Shown here: piece by piece, positions 7,745 through 16,429 of the stretch
How the letters are laid out: each line of letters starts with the position of its first letter
Position numbering within the stretch: the stretch's first letter is position 1
Origin: Prevotella sp.
GTDB taxonomy: Bacteria; Bacteroidota; Bacteroidia; Bacteroidales; Bacteroidaceae
NCBI GenBank assembly: GCA_024688365.1
Contig: JAILEG010000036.1
Span: 25,732-89,731, forward strand
Direction of reading: 5' to 3'
DNA: 64,000 bases
Notes under the pieces: generated by a model
The model's input: only the letters and a program-made list of their open reading frames with translations
Told to the model about the DNA's origin: nothing
Database searches by the model: none
Made by a program: the position numbers and the translations under genes

Positions 7745-8684
7745 GCGACACATCATGCCCCTTCTGCTGCCTCTCATGCTCATTACGGCAGGCAGTTGCA
7801 ACCGCGCGGGAAAGCTACCGGCAAGCAGCGGAAAGCCCTACGAGGTGGTCATCATTGGTGACACGGACAGCATTGTGGCCCAACAGCTCACCACACCGAT
7901 GCCCGGACTGCCACAAAAGGAACCATCTTTCGACATCACACAGGCAAGGACCATACAGACCAATGACCTGAACCTCCTTGCACGCAGTCTCGTCATCGTG
8001 ACCATTGACCCACGCAGGGGCAAGACCGCACGGCTCACAACAGAGCAGAACGCACATGCCCAACCACAGACCATCGTCAGTCTCACTGCTCCTGACACTG
8101 AGAGCCTCCGCCACTTCATGAAGAGACAGGGGAGCAGGTTGCGCAACTATCTGACGAAAGCCGAGCTGCGGCGGGAACAGCTGACACTTCTCACCTGGCA
8201 CAACGCAGAGGCTGAAAACACCATCCGTAAGATGTTCGGCATCACGATGCATATCCCTGCCGACATGAGGCAGAGCAAGCAGGGCAAGGACTTCCTTTGG
8301 TTCTCCCGCCAGGACGGTGCCAGCAGTGTCAACATCTGTCTCTACAGGGCTATGCCCATGAACTTCACACATCAGCGTGACAGCATCATGCGCATCAACA
8401 TTCCCGGCGAACATGACGGGATGTACATGCAGACAGCCGCCCTCACAGAAGTGACGATAAACCCGGGAAAGTCAGTTACCACGCGAGGAACATGGGAAAT
8501 GAGGAACGATGCTATGGGCGGGCCATTCGTTGCCTACCATCCCACAGGTACTGACATCACCGCTGAAGCCTTCGTCTTCGCACCTGAAGGGCGGAAGAGA
8601 AACCTGATCAGAAAAGCCGAGGCGGCACTCTACACCTTAAAGGCAAGGAAAAGAAAGGCCGACAAACAAGACCTAAGAAAGTAA
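7731..8684 (+). CDS. DUF4837 family lipoprotein
   Basis: 317 residues with an N-terminal hydrophobic stretch ending in a lipobox-like ITAGSC, so probably exported and lipid-anchored. The opening of the mature part, SSGKPYEVVIIGDTDS, is typical of the Bacteroidota family DUF4837, which is often found between rlmN and pdxA. Function unknown. It overlaps rlmN by 14 bases and precedes pdxA by 32. The tail is strongly basic (ARKRKADKQDLRK). Confidence 0.8.
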   Translation: MHGGKRHIMPLLLPLMLITAGSCNRAGKLPASSGKPYEVVIIGDTDSIVAQQLTTPMPGLPQKEPSFDITQARTIQTNDLNLLARSLVIVTIDPRRGKTARLTTEQNAHAQPQTIVSLTAPDTESLRHFMKRQGSRLRNYLTKAELRREQLTLLTWHNAEAENTIRKMFGITMHIPADMRQSKQGKDFLWFSRQDGASSVNICLYRAMPMNFTHQRDSIMRINIPGEHDGMYMQTAALTEVTINPGKSVTTRGTWEMRNDAMGGPFVAYHPTGTDITAEAFVFAPEGRKRNLIRKAEAALYTLKARKRKADKQDLRK

Positions 8685-8716
8685 AAAGAGTAACAAACAT
8701 ATATTAAGATAAAGAT

Positions 8717-9850
8717 ATGAACGAGAATAGAAGAATCCGCGTAGCAATCACACACGGAGACACCAACGGCATTGGATATGAACTCATCTTCAAGACCTTT
8801 GCCGAGCCTGAGATGCTGGAGCTTTGCACCCCCATCGTCTATGGGTCGCCCAAAGTAGCTACCTATCACCGTAACGCACTCGACATTGAAGCCAACTTCA
8901 CCATCATCAATGACGCAGCCGAGGCCAAGGACGGACGGCTCAACCTGCTGCCCGTCTTCGATGAGGAGATAAAGGTGGACTTAGGAATGCCATCAGAGGA
9001 GTCGGGCACAGCCGGACTCAGGGCTGTTGACCGCGCGCTTGACGATTACCGCCAAGGCCTTTTCGATGTCCTGGTGACCGCTCCGATTGAGAATAACGGC
9101 CAGTTCCACTTCAGCGGACAGAGCCGATACATTGAAGACCATCTGGAGACAGAAGGACAGGGACAGTCCATCCTCATTGATGACGGACTGCGTGTAGCCC
9201 TCGCCACCCGAAACCTGCCGCTCCGTCAAGTGGCTGAGTCCATCACAAAGGCTGCCATCATCCGTAACGTGACCGCACTCGCACAGAGTCTGCGCCGCGA
9301 CTTCCGCATCTCTGCCCCCCGCATTGCCGTACTCGGACTGAATCCCAAGGCTGGCGACAACGGTCTCTTAGGATCAGAGGAACAGGAGGACATCATCCCG
9401 GCTATTGACGAGTTGGTGGAGAAAGGCATCCAGGCTTTCGGTCCCTACCCTGCTGACACCTTCTTCGGCTGCAACAGTCCCGAGCATTTTGACGGTGTGC
9501 TGGCAATGTATTACGAACAGGGCCTTGCCCCCTTCCGCACGCTTTCCGCCTGCCGTGGTATCAACTACACAGCCGGGCTGCCCCTCGTCCGCACGTCGTC
9601 AGAGATACCCAACAGTCTCTCACTTGCCGGTAAGGGCATAGCCGACGAGATGTCATTCCGCCATGCCATCTTCCTTGCCATTGACATCTTCCGCAACCGC
9701 GCCGAATATGACGAGCCATTAGGCAATCCTCTCCCCAAACTCTATAAAGAACGCAGGGACGAGAGCGACAAAGTGCGCTTCGCCATCCCCCGCAAGCGTG
9801 ACGACCGTTCACCACGTGGAGAGCATCGCAATGAGAAGGAGGCGCAATAA
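8717..9850 (+). CDS. pdxA: 4-hydroxythreonine-4-phosphate dehydrogenase PdxA
   Basis: 377 residues. The family opening IRVAITHGDTNGIGYELI, the central VTAPIEN, the SQSRYIEDHL region (the usual GHTEYL zone) and the C-terminal AGKGIADEMSFRHAIFLAIDI are visible. By family it oxidises 4-phosphohydroxythreonine for pyridoxal phosphate synthesis in the DXP-dependent route; a divalent metal is bound by His residues. The enzyme is cytoplasmic. The lysine- and arginine-rich tail beyond about residue 345 is longer than in E. coli PdxA. Third gene of the rlmN operon. Confidence 0.9.
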   Translation: MNENRRIRVAITHGDTNGIGYELIFKTFAEPEMLELCTPIVYGSPKVATYHRNALDIEANFTIINDAAEAKDGRLNLLPVFDEEIKVDLGMPSEESGTAGLRAVDRALDDYRQGLFDVLVTAPIENNGQFHFSGQSRYIEDHLETEGQGQSILIDDGLRVALATRNLPLRQVAESITKAAIIRNVTALAQSLRRDFRISAPRIAVLGLNPKAGDNGLLGSEEQEDIIPAIDELVEKGIQAFGPYPADTFFGCNSPEHFDGVLAMYYEQGLAPFRTLSACRGINYTAGLPLVRTSSEIPNSLSLAGKGIADEMSFRHAIFLAIDIFRNRAEYDEPLGNPLPKLYKERRDESDKVRFAIPRKRDDRSPRGEHRNEKEAQ

Positions 9851-9895
9851 GCCCTCCTTCCACCTACATTTCACCTGACCCCATCAAGGAAGCTC

Positions 9896-10894
9896 ATGAA
9901 AAAGAAGTTTCAGAATATCTTTTTCCTCTTCGGACTGGCTGTCCTCATCATCATGGTGACACAGCTCGACTTTGCCGATGTGTGGCATAACCTTCAGCAT
10001 GCAGGCTACTGGTTCTTTGCCGTTGTCGCCCTATGGGCTTTCCTGTACATGTTCAATACAGCCGCATGGCTCACCATCATCCGCAGCCAGACAAACGACC
10101 CCACCGAGCGGAAGAAGATCACCTTCAGCTGGCTCTACAAGGTAACGGTGTCAGGCTTCGCCCTCAACTATGCCACACCGGGCGGCCTGATGGGCGGTGA
10201 GCCCTACCGCATCATGGAGCTGACACCGAGGATTGGGGCAGAGCGAGCCACGTCATCCGTGGTTCTCTATGCCATGACCCACATCTTCAGCCATTTCTGG
10301 TTCTGGCTGCTCTCCATCTTCCTTTATGTGCTTACGCAGCCCGTCAACCTCTTCATGGGCTCCATGCTTACACTGACAGGTGCCTTCTGCCTGTCAGCGA
10401 TATGGTTCTTCCTCTCAGGCTACAAGAAAGGACTGGCCGTAAGAGTAATGAACCTGGTGCGACACCTGCCTTTTGTGAAGAAATGGGCTGGGCCTTTCGT
10501 AGCCGGACACAAGACACAGCTTGACACTATCGACCAGCAGATAGCCGCGCTGCACAATCAGAATCCCCGCACCTTCCTCACTGTCGTACTGCTGGAACTG
10601 TCATGCCGCATATTCAGCGCACTGGAGGTATTCTTCATCCTGCTGGTCCTGCTCCCCAGCGTCAATTACCTTGACTGCATCCTCATCATCGCCTTCACCA
10701 CGCTTTTCGCCAACATGCTCTTCTTCATGCCCCTGCAGCTTGGTGGCCGCGAGGGTGGTTTCCTCATGTCAGTCACAGGCTTGGGGCTTACAACCAGTGC
10801 CGGGATTTTCGTAGCTCTCCTCGTCCGTATCCGTGAGCTGGTATGGACCGCCATCGGTCTGCTGCTGATAAAGCTGGAGAAAAGAAAGGACTGA
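9896..10894 (+). CDS. Lysylphosphatidylglycerol synthase-type membrane protein (YbhN-like flippase family)
   Basis: 332 residues with about eight membrane segments. [20 protein letters not shown] and the late [14 protein letters not shown] motif match the N-terminal integral-membrane domain of the LPG synthase/YbhN family. Members move or anchor lipids in the inner membrane; the substrate here is unknown. It lacks the cytoplasmic synthase domain of MprF. It lies 45 bases after pdxA and is probably the last gene of that operon. Confidence 0.75.
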   Translation: MKKKFQNIFFLFGLAVLIIMVTQLDFADVWHNLQHAGYWFFAVVALWAFLYMFNTAAWLTIIRSQTNDPTERKKITFSWLYKVTVSGFALNYATPGGLMGGEPYRIMELTPRIGAERATSSVVLYAMTHIFSHFWFWLLSIFLYVLTQPVNLFMGSMLTLTGAFCLSAIWFFLSGYKKGLAVRVMNLVRHLPFVKKWAGPFVAGHKTQLDTIDQQIAALHNQNPRTFLTVVLLELSCRIFSALEVFFILLVLLPSVNYLDCILIIAFTTLFANMLFFMPLQLGGREGGFLMSVTGLGLTTSAGIFVALLVRIRELVWTAIGLLLIKLEKRKD

Positions 10895-11011
10895 CACCCC
10901 TTGTCTGAAACAGAAACCCCAGACAACAGAACACTCAGAGAGTTCCCACACAGCCACAGGCTTTCCACCAGTGAGGAGCAGCACCTATACTCCTATACAC
11001 GTACTACCGTA

Positions 11012-11137
11012 ATACACATATGAGTACAGGAGTACGCTGTGTCCCAGTACCCCTATACTTTATGTAAAGTAGTGTTGTACTTTACATAAAGTAATGCAGC
11101 ACTTTACACGAAGCAGTACGGCACTTCGCATGAAGTA
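11012..11137. repeat. Array of 16-bp near-palindromes, 22-bp period (about 5-6 units)
   Basis: Clear units at 11056-11071 (TACTTTATGTAAAGTA), 11078-11093 (TACTTTACATAAAGTA), 11100-11115 and 11122-11137 (CACTTCGCATGAAGTA) begin exactly 22 bases apart. Weaker units in the same register are at 11012-11027 and about 11034-11049. It fills much of the 437-base gap before the sigma-54 activator gene. No gene was seen in the gap. Confidence 0.85.
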
Positions 11138-11315
11138 TCAGGACACAGGCCTGCCCGAGGACGAGCCAAAGCATCCCTCTCCCCGTCCGCCCTTGACTGT
11201 CAGCTTTTGTTTACACCAAAAGCTACGTGCGGAACAGTTGCATATACTTTATACATTTGATGGCAACATAGTTGTTAAAGTCTGCCAAAATTGCAGCTTT
11301 TCAAAATTAAATAGG

Positions 11316-11323
11316 TAATTTTG
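11316..11323 (+). promoter_or_regulatory. Promoter -7 box of the sigma-54 activator operon
   Basis: TAATTTTG, matching TAnnTTTG, only 9 bases before the ATG at 11332. The message would have a very short leader. Confidence 0.55.
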
Positions 11324-11331
11324 TCAGTCCA

Positions 11332-12573
11332 ATGAACACAACAGAACTGCAACGTACCAAACAGCGATACAACATCGTCGGCAACAGCGATGGGCTGAAT
11401 CACGCACTGGATGTCGCCCTGCAGGTGGCACCCACTGACCTTTCCGTGCTGATCATCGGCGAGAGCGGTGTCGGCAAGGAGATAATCCCACGTGTCATCC
11501 ACGACAACTCACCCCGCCGCCGTGAGAAATACTTTGCCATCAACTGCGGGTCCATCCCCGAGGGAACCATTGACAGTGAGCTTTTCGGACATGAGAAAGG
11601 ATCGTTCACAGGAGCCATCGGTGAGAGTGAGGGCTACTTCGGCACAGCCAACAAAGGCACCATCTTCCTTGACGAGGTGGGAGAATTGCCTATGGCAACA
11701 CAGGCACGCCTACTGCGAGTGCTGGAGACCGGAGAGTATATCCGTGTGGGGGGACAGGAGATACGAAAGACCGATGTGCGCATCGTGGCAGCAACCAACG
11801 TCAACATGCGCAAAGCCATCAGCGAGGGTAAGTTCCGCGAGGACCTGTTCTATCGTCTGAACACTATCCCCATCCAGATGCCGCCGCTCCGTGACCGTGG
11901 TGAGGACATCGTGCTGCTCTTCCGCCTCTTCGCCATGCAGATGGCCGAGAAGTACCGACTGCCGAAAATCACCCTGAACGACGAGGCCCGCCAGATTCTC
12001 CTTCACTACAAATGGCCAGGCAACGTGCGCCAGCTGAAAAACATCACCGAGCAGATGTCTGTCCTCAGCGAGAAGCGTGAGATTGACGCTGACACGCTGC
12101 TCCACTTCATTCCCCGCGACCAGGACAGCACCCAGCTGGCTCCCATACAGAGTAATGGCGCACACAGCTATGAGAGCGAGCGGGAACTTCTCTATAAGAT
12201 TCTCTACGAACTCAGGGGAAACGTGAGCGACCTACGACGCGACCTGAACAACGTGCGCAAGCAACTGGAGGAAAGCAGGCAACTTAATGGAGCAAGCGGC
12301 TTCCAGCCAGCAGTCCCCACCGCCCCCACTCTCCCTGCTGCCCCACGTAAGCAAGCCATGACTCCGGCAGCCCCCCTCCCACAGGTGGAAGATGCCGAGG
12401 CTGAGGAAATATCCGAGCCGGAGACCCTCAACCTCAACGACATCGGCAAGCAGATGGTGGAGAAAGCACTGGAACGCAACAATGGCAACCGCAAGAAAGC
12501 CGCACAGGAGTTAGGCATCAGTGACCGCACCCTGTACCGACGCATCAGACAATACGGACTGGATAAAGATTAA
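11332..12573 (+). CDS. Sigma-54-interacting transcriptional activator (AAA+ and Fis-type HTH)
   Basis: 413 residues without an N-terminal receiver. AAA+ domain: Walker A GESGVGKE at 43-50, the sigma-54 contact loop GSFTGA at 90-95, Walker B GTIFLDEVGELP at 109-120, and the GNVRQLKN sensor region. A Pro/Ala-rich linker (about 320-370) leads to a C-terminal Fis helix-turn-helix (NGNRKKAAQELGISDRTLYRRI). The usual loop is GAFTGA; here it reads GSFTGA. First gene of a conserved Bacteroidota order with lptE, a TPR protein and secG. With no sensor domain its activity is probably set by level or by partners. Confidence 0.92.
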   Translation: MNTTELQRTKQRYNIVGNSDGLNHALDVALQVAPTDLSVLIIGESGVGKEIIPRVIHDNSPRRREKYFAINCGSIPEGTIDSELFGHEKGSFTGAIGESEGYFGTANKGTIFLDEVGELPMATQARLLRVLETGEYIRVGGQEIRKTDVRIVAATNVNMRKAISEGKFREDLFYRLNTIPIQMPPLRDRGEDIVLLFRLFAMQMAEKYRLPKITLNDEARQILLHYKWPGNVRQLKNITEQMSVLSEKREIDADTLLHFIPRDQDSTQLAPIQSNGAHSYESERELLYKILYELRGNVSDLRRDLNNVRKQLEESRQLNGASGFQPAVPTAPTLPAAPRKQAMTPAAPLPQVEDAEAEEISEPETLNLNDIGKQMVEKALERNNGNRKKAAQELGISDRTLYRRIRQYGLDKD

Positions 12574-12617
12574 AGAAAACCAAGCTGAGATAAGGACCGG
12601 AAGGCCCTGGCAACACA

Positions 12618-13154
12618 ATGAAGACTGGAAATAAACTGAAAGCACTCCATCCCCTTTCCTGGGGCATGACAGCTCTCTGCCTGCTTCTGCTGGCAGCCTG
12701 CAGCGTGTCCTATAAGTTCAATGGCGCAAGCATCGACTATAACAAGGTACACACCATCCAAATAGCCGATTTCCCCATCCGGGCAACTTATGTTTGGGGA
12801 CCGATGGGCCCGATGTTCAACAACCAACTGAAGGATGTCTTCGCCAATCATACCCGACTGCAGCAGGTGAAACGCAATGGCGACATGAAGATTGAGGGCG
12901 AGATAACCCAATACCAGCAACGCAACAAGAGCGTATCAAGCGAGGGATATTCCGCACAGACGGAACTCTCCATCACGGTCAACGTGCGCTTCACCAACAA
13001 CACCAATCACAATGAGGACTTTGAGCGGCAGTTCACTGCCACCTCCAGCTACGAGACTACCCAAAGTCTCAACTCCGTGCAGGAGGAACTCGTAACACAG
13101 ATGGTAAAGGACCTCACCGACCAGATATTCAATGCGACCGTTGCCAACTGGTAG
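12618..13154 (+). CDS. lptE: LptE-type LPS assembly lipoprotein
   Basis: 178 residues. Signal peptide with lipobox LAAC, lipidated Cys28. The mature part (SVSYKFNGASIDY...TIQIADFPIRA, then MKIEGEITQY and a conserved VRFTN strand) matches the Bacteroidota LptE family, which plugs LptD at the outer membrane for lipopolysaccharide insertion. Position after the sigma-54 activator and before the TPR protein and secG is the usual one in this phylum. Gaps of 44 and 74 bases. Confidence 0.85.
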   Translation: MKTGNKLKALHPLSWGMTALCLLLLAACSVSYKFNGASIDYNKVHTIQIADFPIRATYVWGPMGPMFNNQLKDVFANHTRLQQVKRNGDMKIEGEITQYQQRNKSVSSEGYSAQTELSITVNVRFTNNTNHNEDFERQFTATSSYETTQSLNSVQEELVTQMVKDLTDQIFNATVANW

Positions 13155-13228
13155 TCCCCCGCCCGGCAGCACTACCATTCATCATCACCCAGCACTCACC
13201 ATCCACCACCCAACATCCAACACCATTC
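13155..13228. repeat. Low-complexity CACCCA/CACC-rich spacer
   Basis: The gap between lptE and the TPR gene is built of short C/A-rich units such as CATCATCACCC, CACCATCCACCACCCAACATCC. A very similar tract occurs on the coding strand inside aroC (about 41540-41580). Confidence 0.6.
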
Positions 13229-13999
13229 ATGGATATAGCCACACTGATCAAGCATCCGGAGAACCTGAACAAAGAGACCTTGTACGATCTCCGGAGCCTG
13301 CTTGCGCTCTATCCCTACTACCAGCCAGCACGCATCCTGCTGCTGCAAAACCTCTTCCTGCTGCATGACCCTACATTTGATGAAGAGCTGCGGCGGGCAG
13401 CCATCTACATAACCGACCGCCGTATCCTGTTCAACCTCGTTGAGGAGGCACATTACCAGCTGGCACCACAACAGAAGCCTGCTGAGCCAGCCAGCCTGTC
13501 AGCTGTCAGCAGCGGGGAGACAGCACAGGTCACGGAAGACCGAACCACCTCGCTCATCGACAACTTCCTGGAGCAGATACCTGAAGAGGAAACGCACACC
13601 ACGGAGACCGCACATCGTAAGCCGACACCGGCCGATGCTACCGTTGATTACGTTGCCTATCTGCTCGAAACCGAGAATGAACAACAGCAGGACACCACAC
13701 CACAGCTCAAGGGCCAGGAACTTATTGACGACTTCATCAATAAAGATGGCGGCAAGATAACCTTACAAGAGGAAACCGAATACGAGCCGGAAGAGAATGA
13801 TTCCAGTGAAGAGGCTGAAAATGAGGACACTGGCTACTTCACTGAGACCCTGGCAAGGATTTATATAAAACAAGGACGATATTCAAAGGCTTTGGAAATT
13901 ATTAAGCGATTAAATTTGGTATATCCGAAAAAAAATCGTTACTTTGCAGACCAAATCCGCTTTTTAGAGAAATTGATAATAAATAACAATAAAAAATAA
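13229..13999 (+). CDS. Tetratricopeptide-repeat protein, conserved between lptE and secG
   Basis: 256 residues. An N-terminal helical segment (LIKHPENLNKETLYDLRSLL, PYYQPARILLLQNLF) is followed by an acidic low-complexity middle (about 90-200) and a C-terminal TPR-like pair (TETLARIYIKQGRYSKALEIIKRLNLVYPKKNRYFADQI). No signal peptide is visible. Its constant place between an LPS-export gene and secG suggests a link to envelope biogenesis, but no activity is known. The stop is 10 bases before secG. Confidence 0.75.
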   Translation: MDIATLIKHPENLNKETLYDLRSLLALYPYYQPARILLLQNLFLLHDPTFDEELRRAAIYITDRRILFNLVEEAHYQLAPQQKPAEPASLSAVSSGETAQVTEDRTTSLIDNFLEQIPEEETHTTETAHRKPTPADATVDYVAYLLETENEQQQDTTPQLKGQELIDDFINKDGGKITLQEETEYEPEENDSSEEAENEDTGYFTETLARIYIKQGRYSKALEIIKRLNLVYPKKNRYFADQIRFLEKLIINNNKK

Positions 14000-14009
14000 G
14001 ACAAGAAAA

Positions 14010-14396
14010 ATGTACACGTTATTCGTAATTCTTATCGTGATAGCATCACTCATGATGATTGGAGTCGTACTGATCCAGGAGTCAAAGGGTGGCGGTCTGT
14101 CATCCAACTTCTCATCATCAAACGCCATCATGGGCGTACGAAAGACTACAGACTTCATTGAGAAGGCTACATGGGGCCTGGCTATCGCGATGGTCGTCAT
14201 CAGCGTAGCAAGTGCCTACGTAGTGCCGTCAGCAACGACAGACGAGAGCGTTATCGAGAAAGCTGCGACCGAGAGCAACACGACCAACCCCAACAACCTG
14301 CCTAACTTCGGTGCGAGCCAGCAGAAACAGGCTGCTCCAGCAGCTCAGGGTGGTGCGTCAAAAGCTCCGGCAGCCCCAGCAACTCCAGCAAAGTAA
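14010..14396 (+). CDS. secG: Protein translocase subunit SecG
   Basis: 128 residues. Two membrane segments (about 1-22 and 52-72) flank the conserved cytoplasmic loop IQESKGGGLSSNFSSSNAIMG. This is the signature of SecG in the SecYEG channel. As is usual in Bacteroidota, it has an Ala/Pro/Gln-rich C-terminal extension. Last gene of the sigma-54 activator operon. Confidence 0.93.
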   Translation: MYTLFVILIVIASLMMIGVVLIQESKGGGLSSNFSSSNAIMGVRKTTDFIEKATWGLAIAMVVISVASAYVVPSATTDESVIEKAATESNTTNPNNLPNFGASQQKQAAPAAQGGASKAPAAPATPAK

Positions 14397-14449
14397 TGTA
14401 CAAAACAAAAAAAGTACGGGAATTATTTGGTCAATCCAACTAAAACCCG

Positions 14450-14458
14450 TACCTTTGC
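14450..14458 (+). promoter_or_regulatory. Promoter of tRNA-His
   Basis: -7 box TACCTTTGC; a -33 TTTG at 14426-14429 lies 20 bases upstream, the expected Bacteroidota spacing. Directly upstream of the tRNA. Confidence 0.8.
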
Positions 14459-14485
14459 ACTCGCTTTTCAGCAATAACCAAACAC

Positions 14486-14560
14486 GGTGGATGTAGTTCA
14501 GTTGGTTAGAGCGTCAGATTGTGGTTCTGAATGTCGTGGGTTCGAGTCCCACCCTCCACC
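14486..14560 (+). tRNA. tRNA-His (GTG)
   Basis: Cloverleaf reads clearly. Anticodon loop TTGTGGT between TCAGA and TCTGA gives anticodon GTG; T-arm GTGGG-TTCGAGT-CCCAC. The extra 5' G(-1) of tRNA-His is encoded at 14486 and faces C73 at 14560. No CCA is encoded. The acceptor stem GTGGATG/CCTCCAC has one mismatch (T6 with C67). Confidence 0.95.
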
Positions 14561-14566
14561 CTAACG

Positions 14567-14606
14567 AGCGGAAGTTCTTTCAACGGACTTCCGCTTGTTT
14601 TTTTTC
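14567..14606 (+). terminator. Terminator after tRNA-His
   Basis: AGCGGAAGT (14567-14575) pairs with ACTTCCGCT (14587-14595), followed by a run of eight or more T. Confidence 0.88.
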
Positions 14607-14795
14607 TCCTTCTATCATTATAATACTTATTGAACAGGCTAAACAAAGCATGGCCAGGGCTCAGAAGGAAGGCACTGGCATTGCATCTATTTCGTTAAAC
14701 ATGTTGAATGATGCTGTAGGCAAAGGGCATACAGGAAAACAGGGGCAGGATATAGCGTTCACCCTTCCAAATCCAACACTCTCTGTCTGACATCG

Positions 14796-15764
14796 CTAAT
14801 AAGCATGTTTCTTCAAATACTCCTCCTTACCAGGGAAATGGTCCGGTGCAAGTGTACCAGACTGACAGTAAAAAACAACATGACGATTATAGACCACTAT
14901 GGCTGGGCTGCGGTCAAACTTACGTATGAGGGAATCAGCCAATGGTTTATCATAGATATGGTAATAAAGAACAGTATTTCCATTGGTCCCATAAGTGATC
15001 TCGGTATAATCACCTGCCCCCTGTTTGCCTATACTTATCCCACGATAGCCCATCTCCTGCAACGCTGTACCTAAAGAGTCCAGGCGTTCCATGCTCAATC
15101 CAACCTTTCGCAACCCTTTATCTTTCCCCGCTTCAGAAGAGTAACCATCACTATATGCCCTGACACTACCATTCCCCTCAACGCTCCAGGCAGTTATCTT
15201 ACCATGCCTTGAGCAGTCTATGGAAAAGTACGTACTGTCAGACAACCAGTCCCTCGTATGGGCTATCAGTTGCATGATTTCCACCTGATGTTGCCTGTAG
15301 TCGGCCTCCATCGCCTCTGGTGTGAAATCTTTATGGGACACATTACTTACCGCTATGGCACATATCAGCTGCAAAAGGTTCAGACAGTGGAACACAAGGA
15401 ACGTCACGTCAGTACGTGTGCGCATCCGTATGGCTCTGACAACCGAATAAATATATGCCATCATGAGTGGTGCTGTGATGTAAATCACCACAACCATAAA
15501 GACAGCTATCCATTCCAGCACATCATAAGGATCATCTTCGTCATAGAGTACCGTTATCAAGAAAAACAAGAAAGCTGTGGCAAGAGCAACTGATACAGCA
15601 CGCAAGGCAAGCCAAAAGAAACTTGCCCAGCTTTTACGATAGACATCCTCAGGCCCAATATTTCCCTTCCCGATTCTATGTCTTTCCCGATGATTGGCCA
15701 GTAACGTAAATCCAACAAGGATAATACTCATCAGAATTACAATGAACAATGTTATCATAAACAT
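14796..15764 (-). CDS. Unknown membrane protein with a C-terminal soluble domain
   Basis: 322 residues, family not recognised. Four hydrophobic segments (about 1-22, 50-72, 84-108, 122-142) are followed by a soluble domain of about 175 residues with no motif I know. That domain contains a polar SDSTYFSIDCSRHGKITAWSVEGNG stretch and ends GKEEYLKKHAY. No promoter box or conserved neighbour is visible. It sits between the tRNA-His terminator and a decayed ATPase copy, in what looks like a variable spot. Confidence 0.6.
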   Translation of the reverse strand: MFMITLFIVILMSIILVGFTLLANHRERHRIGKGNIGPEDVYRKSWASFFWLALRAVSVALATAFLFFLITVLYDEDDPYDVLEWIAVFMVVVIYITAPLMMAYIYSVVRAIRMRTRTDVTFLVFHCLNLLQLICAIAVSNVSHKDFTPEAMEADYRQHQVEIMQLIAHTRDWLSDSTYFSIDCSRHGKITAWSVEGNGSVRAYSDGYSSEAGKDKGLRKVGLSMERLDSLGTALQEMGYRGISIGKQGAGDYTEITYGTNGNTVLYYHIYDKPLADSLIRKFDRSPAIVVYNRHVVFYCQSGTLAPDHFPGKEEYLKKHAY

Positions 15765-15800
15765 CCTTAATGACAGGCTGATACTATAGGCAAGAGAATA

Positions 15801-16134
15801 TTACTCTGTTTTCCAACCATCTATGCACCGCTTCTCCAAAGAGAAGTTCACACCTATCTTATATACCCTGCGGCTGCACATAGCCCTTCCCATTGATTTG
15901 CTGCAAGGTGGCATCATACAAGGGTGTGCCCGTCTCAGACCAGTAGCTACCGAAATGCAGCCGCTTGAAGGTGTTGAGCAGACTGAAGGGATTGTAGATG
16001 CCGATACCGTTCTCTACGAAATGATAACCGTCATAACGTTCCTTCAGCTTGGCAAGCGTCTCCCCGGTGGTCAGATGGCTCTTCCGGGCAAGGACCGCTA
16101 TGGGCTCGGCAAGCAAGTCAATAGGATTTTTCAT
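15801..16134 (-). pseudogene. Remnant of an AAA-ATPase/PD-(D/E)XK nuclease gene
   Basis: A decayed second copy of the gene at 46460-48001. It keeps the start (MKNPI against MKYPI), then jumps to the middle of the protein (AEPIAVLARKS through GSYWSETGTP), then to the C-terminus (LQQINGKGYVQP), and after a frameshift ends VNFSLEKRCIDGWKTE with a stop at 15801. The last frameshift is a 17-base deletion between two CAGCC repeats that are both present in the intact copy. Large parts, including Walker A and the nuclease core, are missing. The promoter box and leader (about 16141-16173) still match those of the intact gene. Confidence 0.85.
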
Positions 16135-16165
16135 ACCGTTTTCCTTTCTTTGATGGATGTTGCCA

Positions 16166-16173
16166 CAAAGATA
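16166..16173 (-). promoter_or_regulatory. Relic promoter of the ATPase pseudogene
   Basis: TATCTTTG on the minus strand, with flanking leader sequence shared with the intact paralogue's promoter at 48033-48040. Confidence 0.55.
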
Positions 16174-16429
16174 CAGATATTTTCCTAATGCGAAAAGACT
16201 GTAACAGGGAAAAACATACAGCACTGTAGGATTAAGCCCCGCATTACAATAAACCGACAGATGGCAGACAAGTTCAACATGAATGGCCTAAACGACAGGA
16301 CAGGCCAGGGTCAGAACACGGTACAGAAAGTAATCATGCCAACACTCCACGATCACTTTCTGTTACAGACATTCTTCCCTTTCATTATTTATTCCGATAT
16401 TTGCAGGTAGGAACCAACCTGAACGAAGT

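Noticed and set aside
14641..14790. Open frame after the tRNA-His terminator
   Set aside because: It runs through the tRNA and terminator, has no start of its own near the coding-like part and no recognisable domain.
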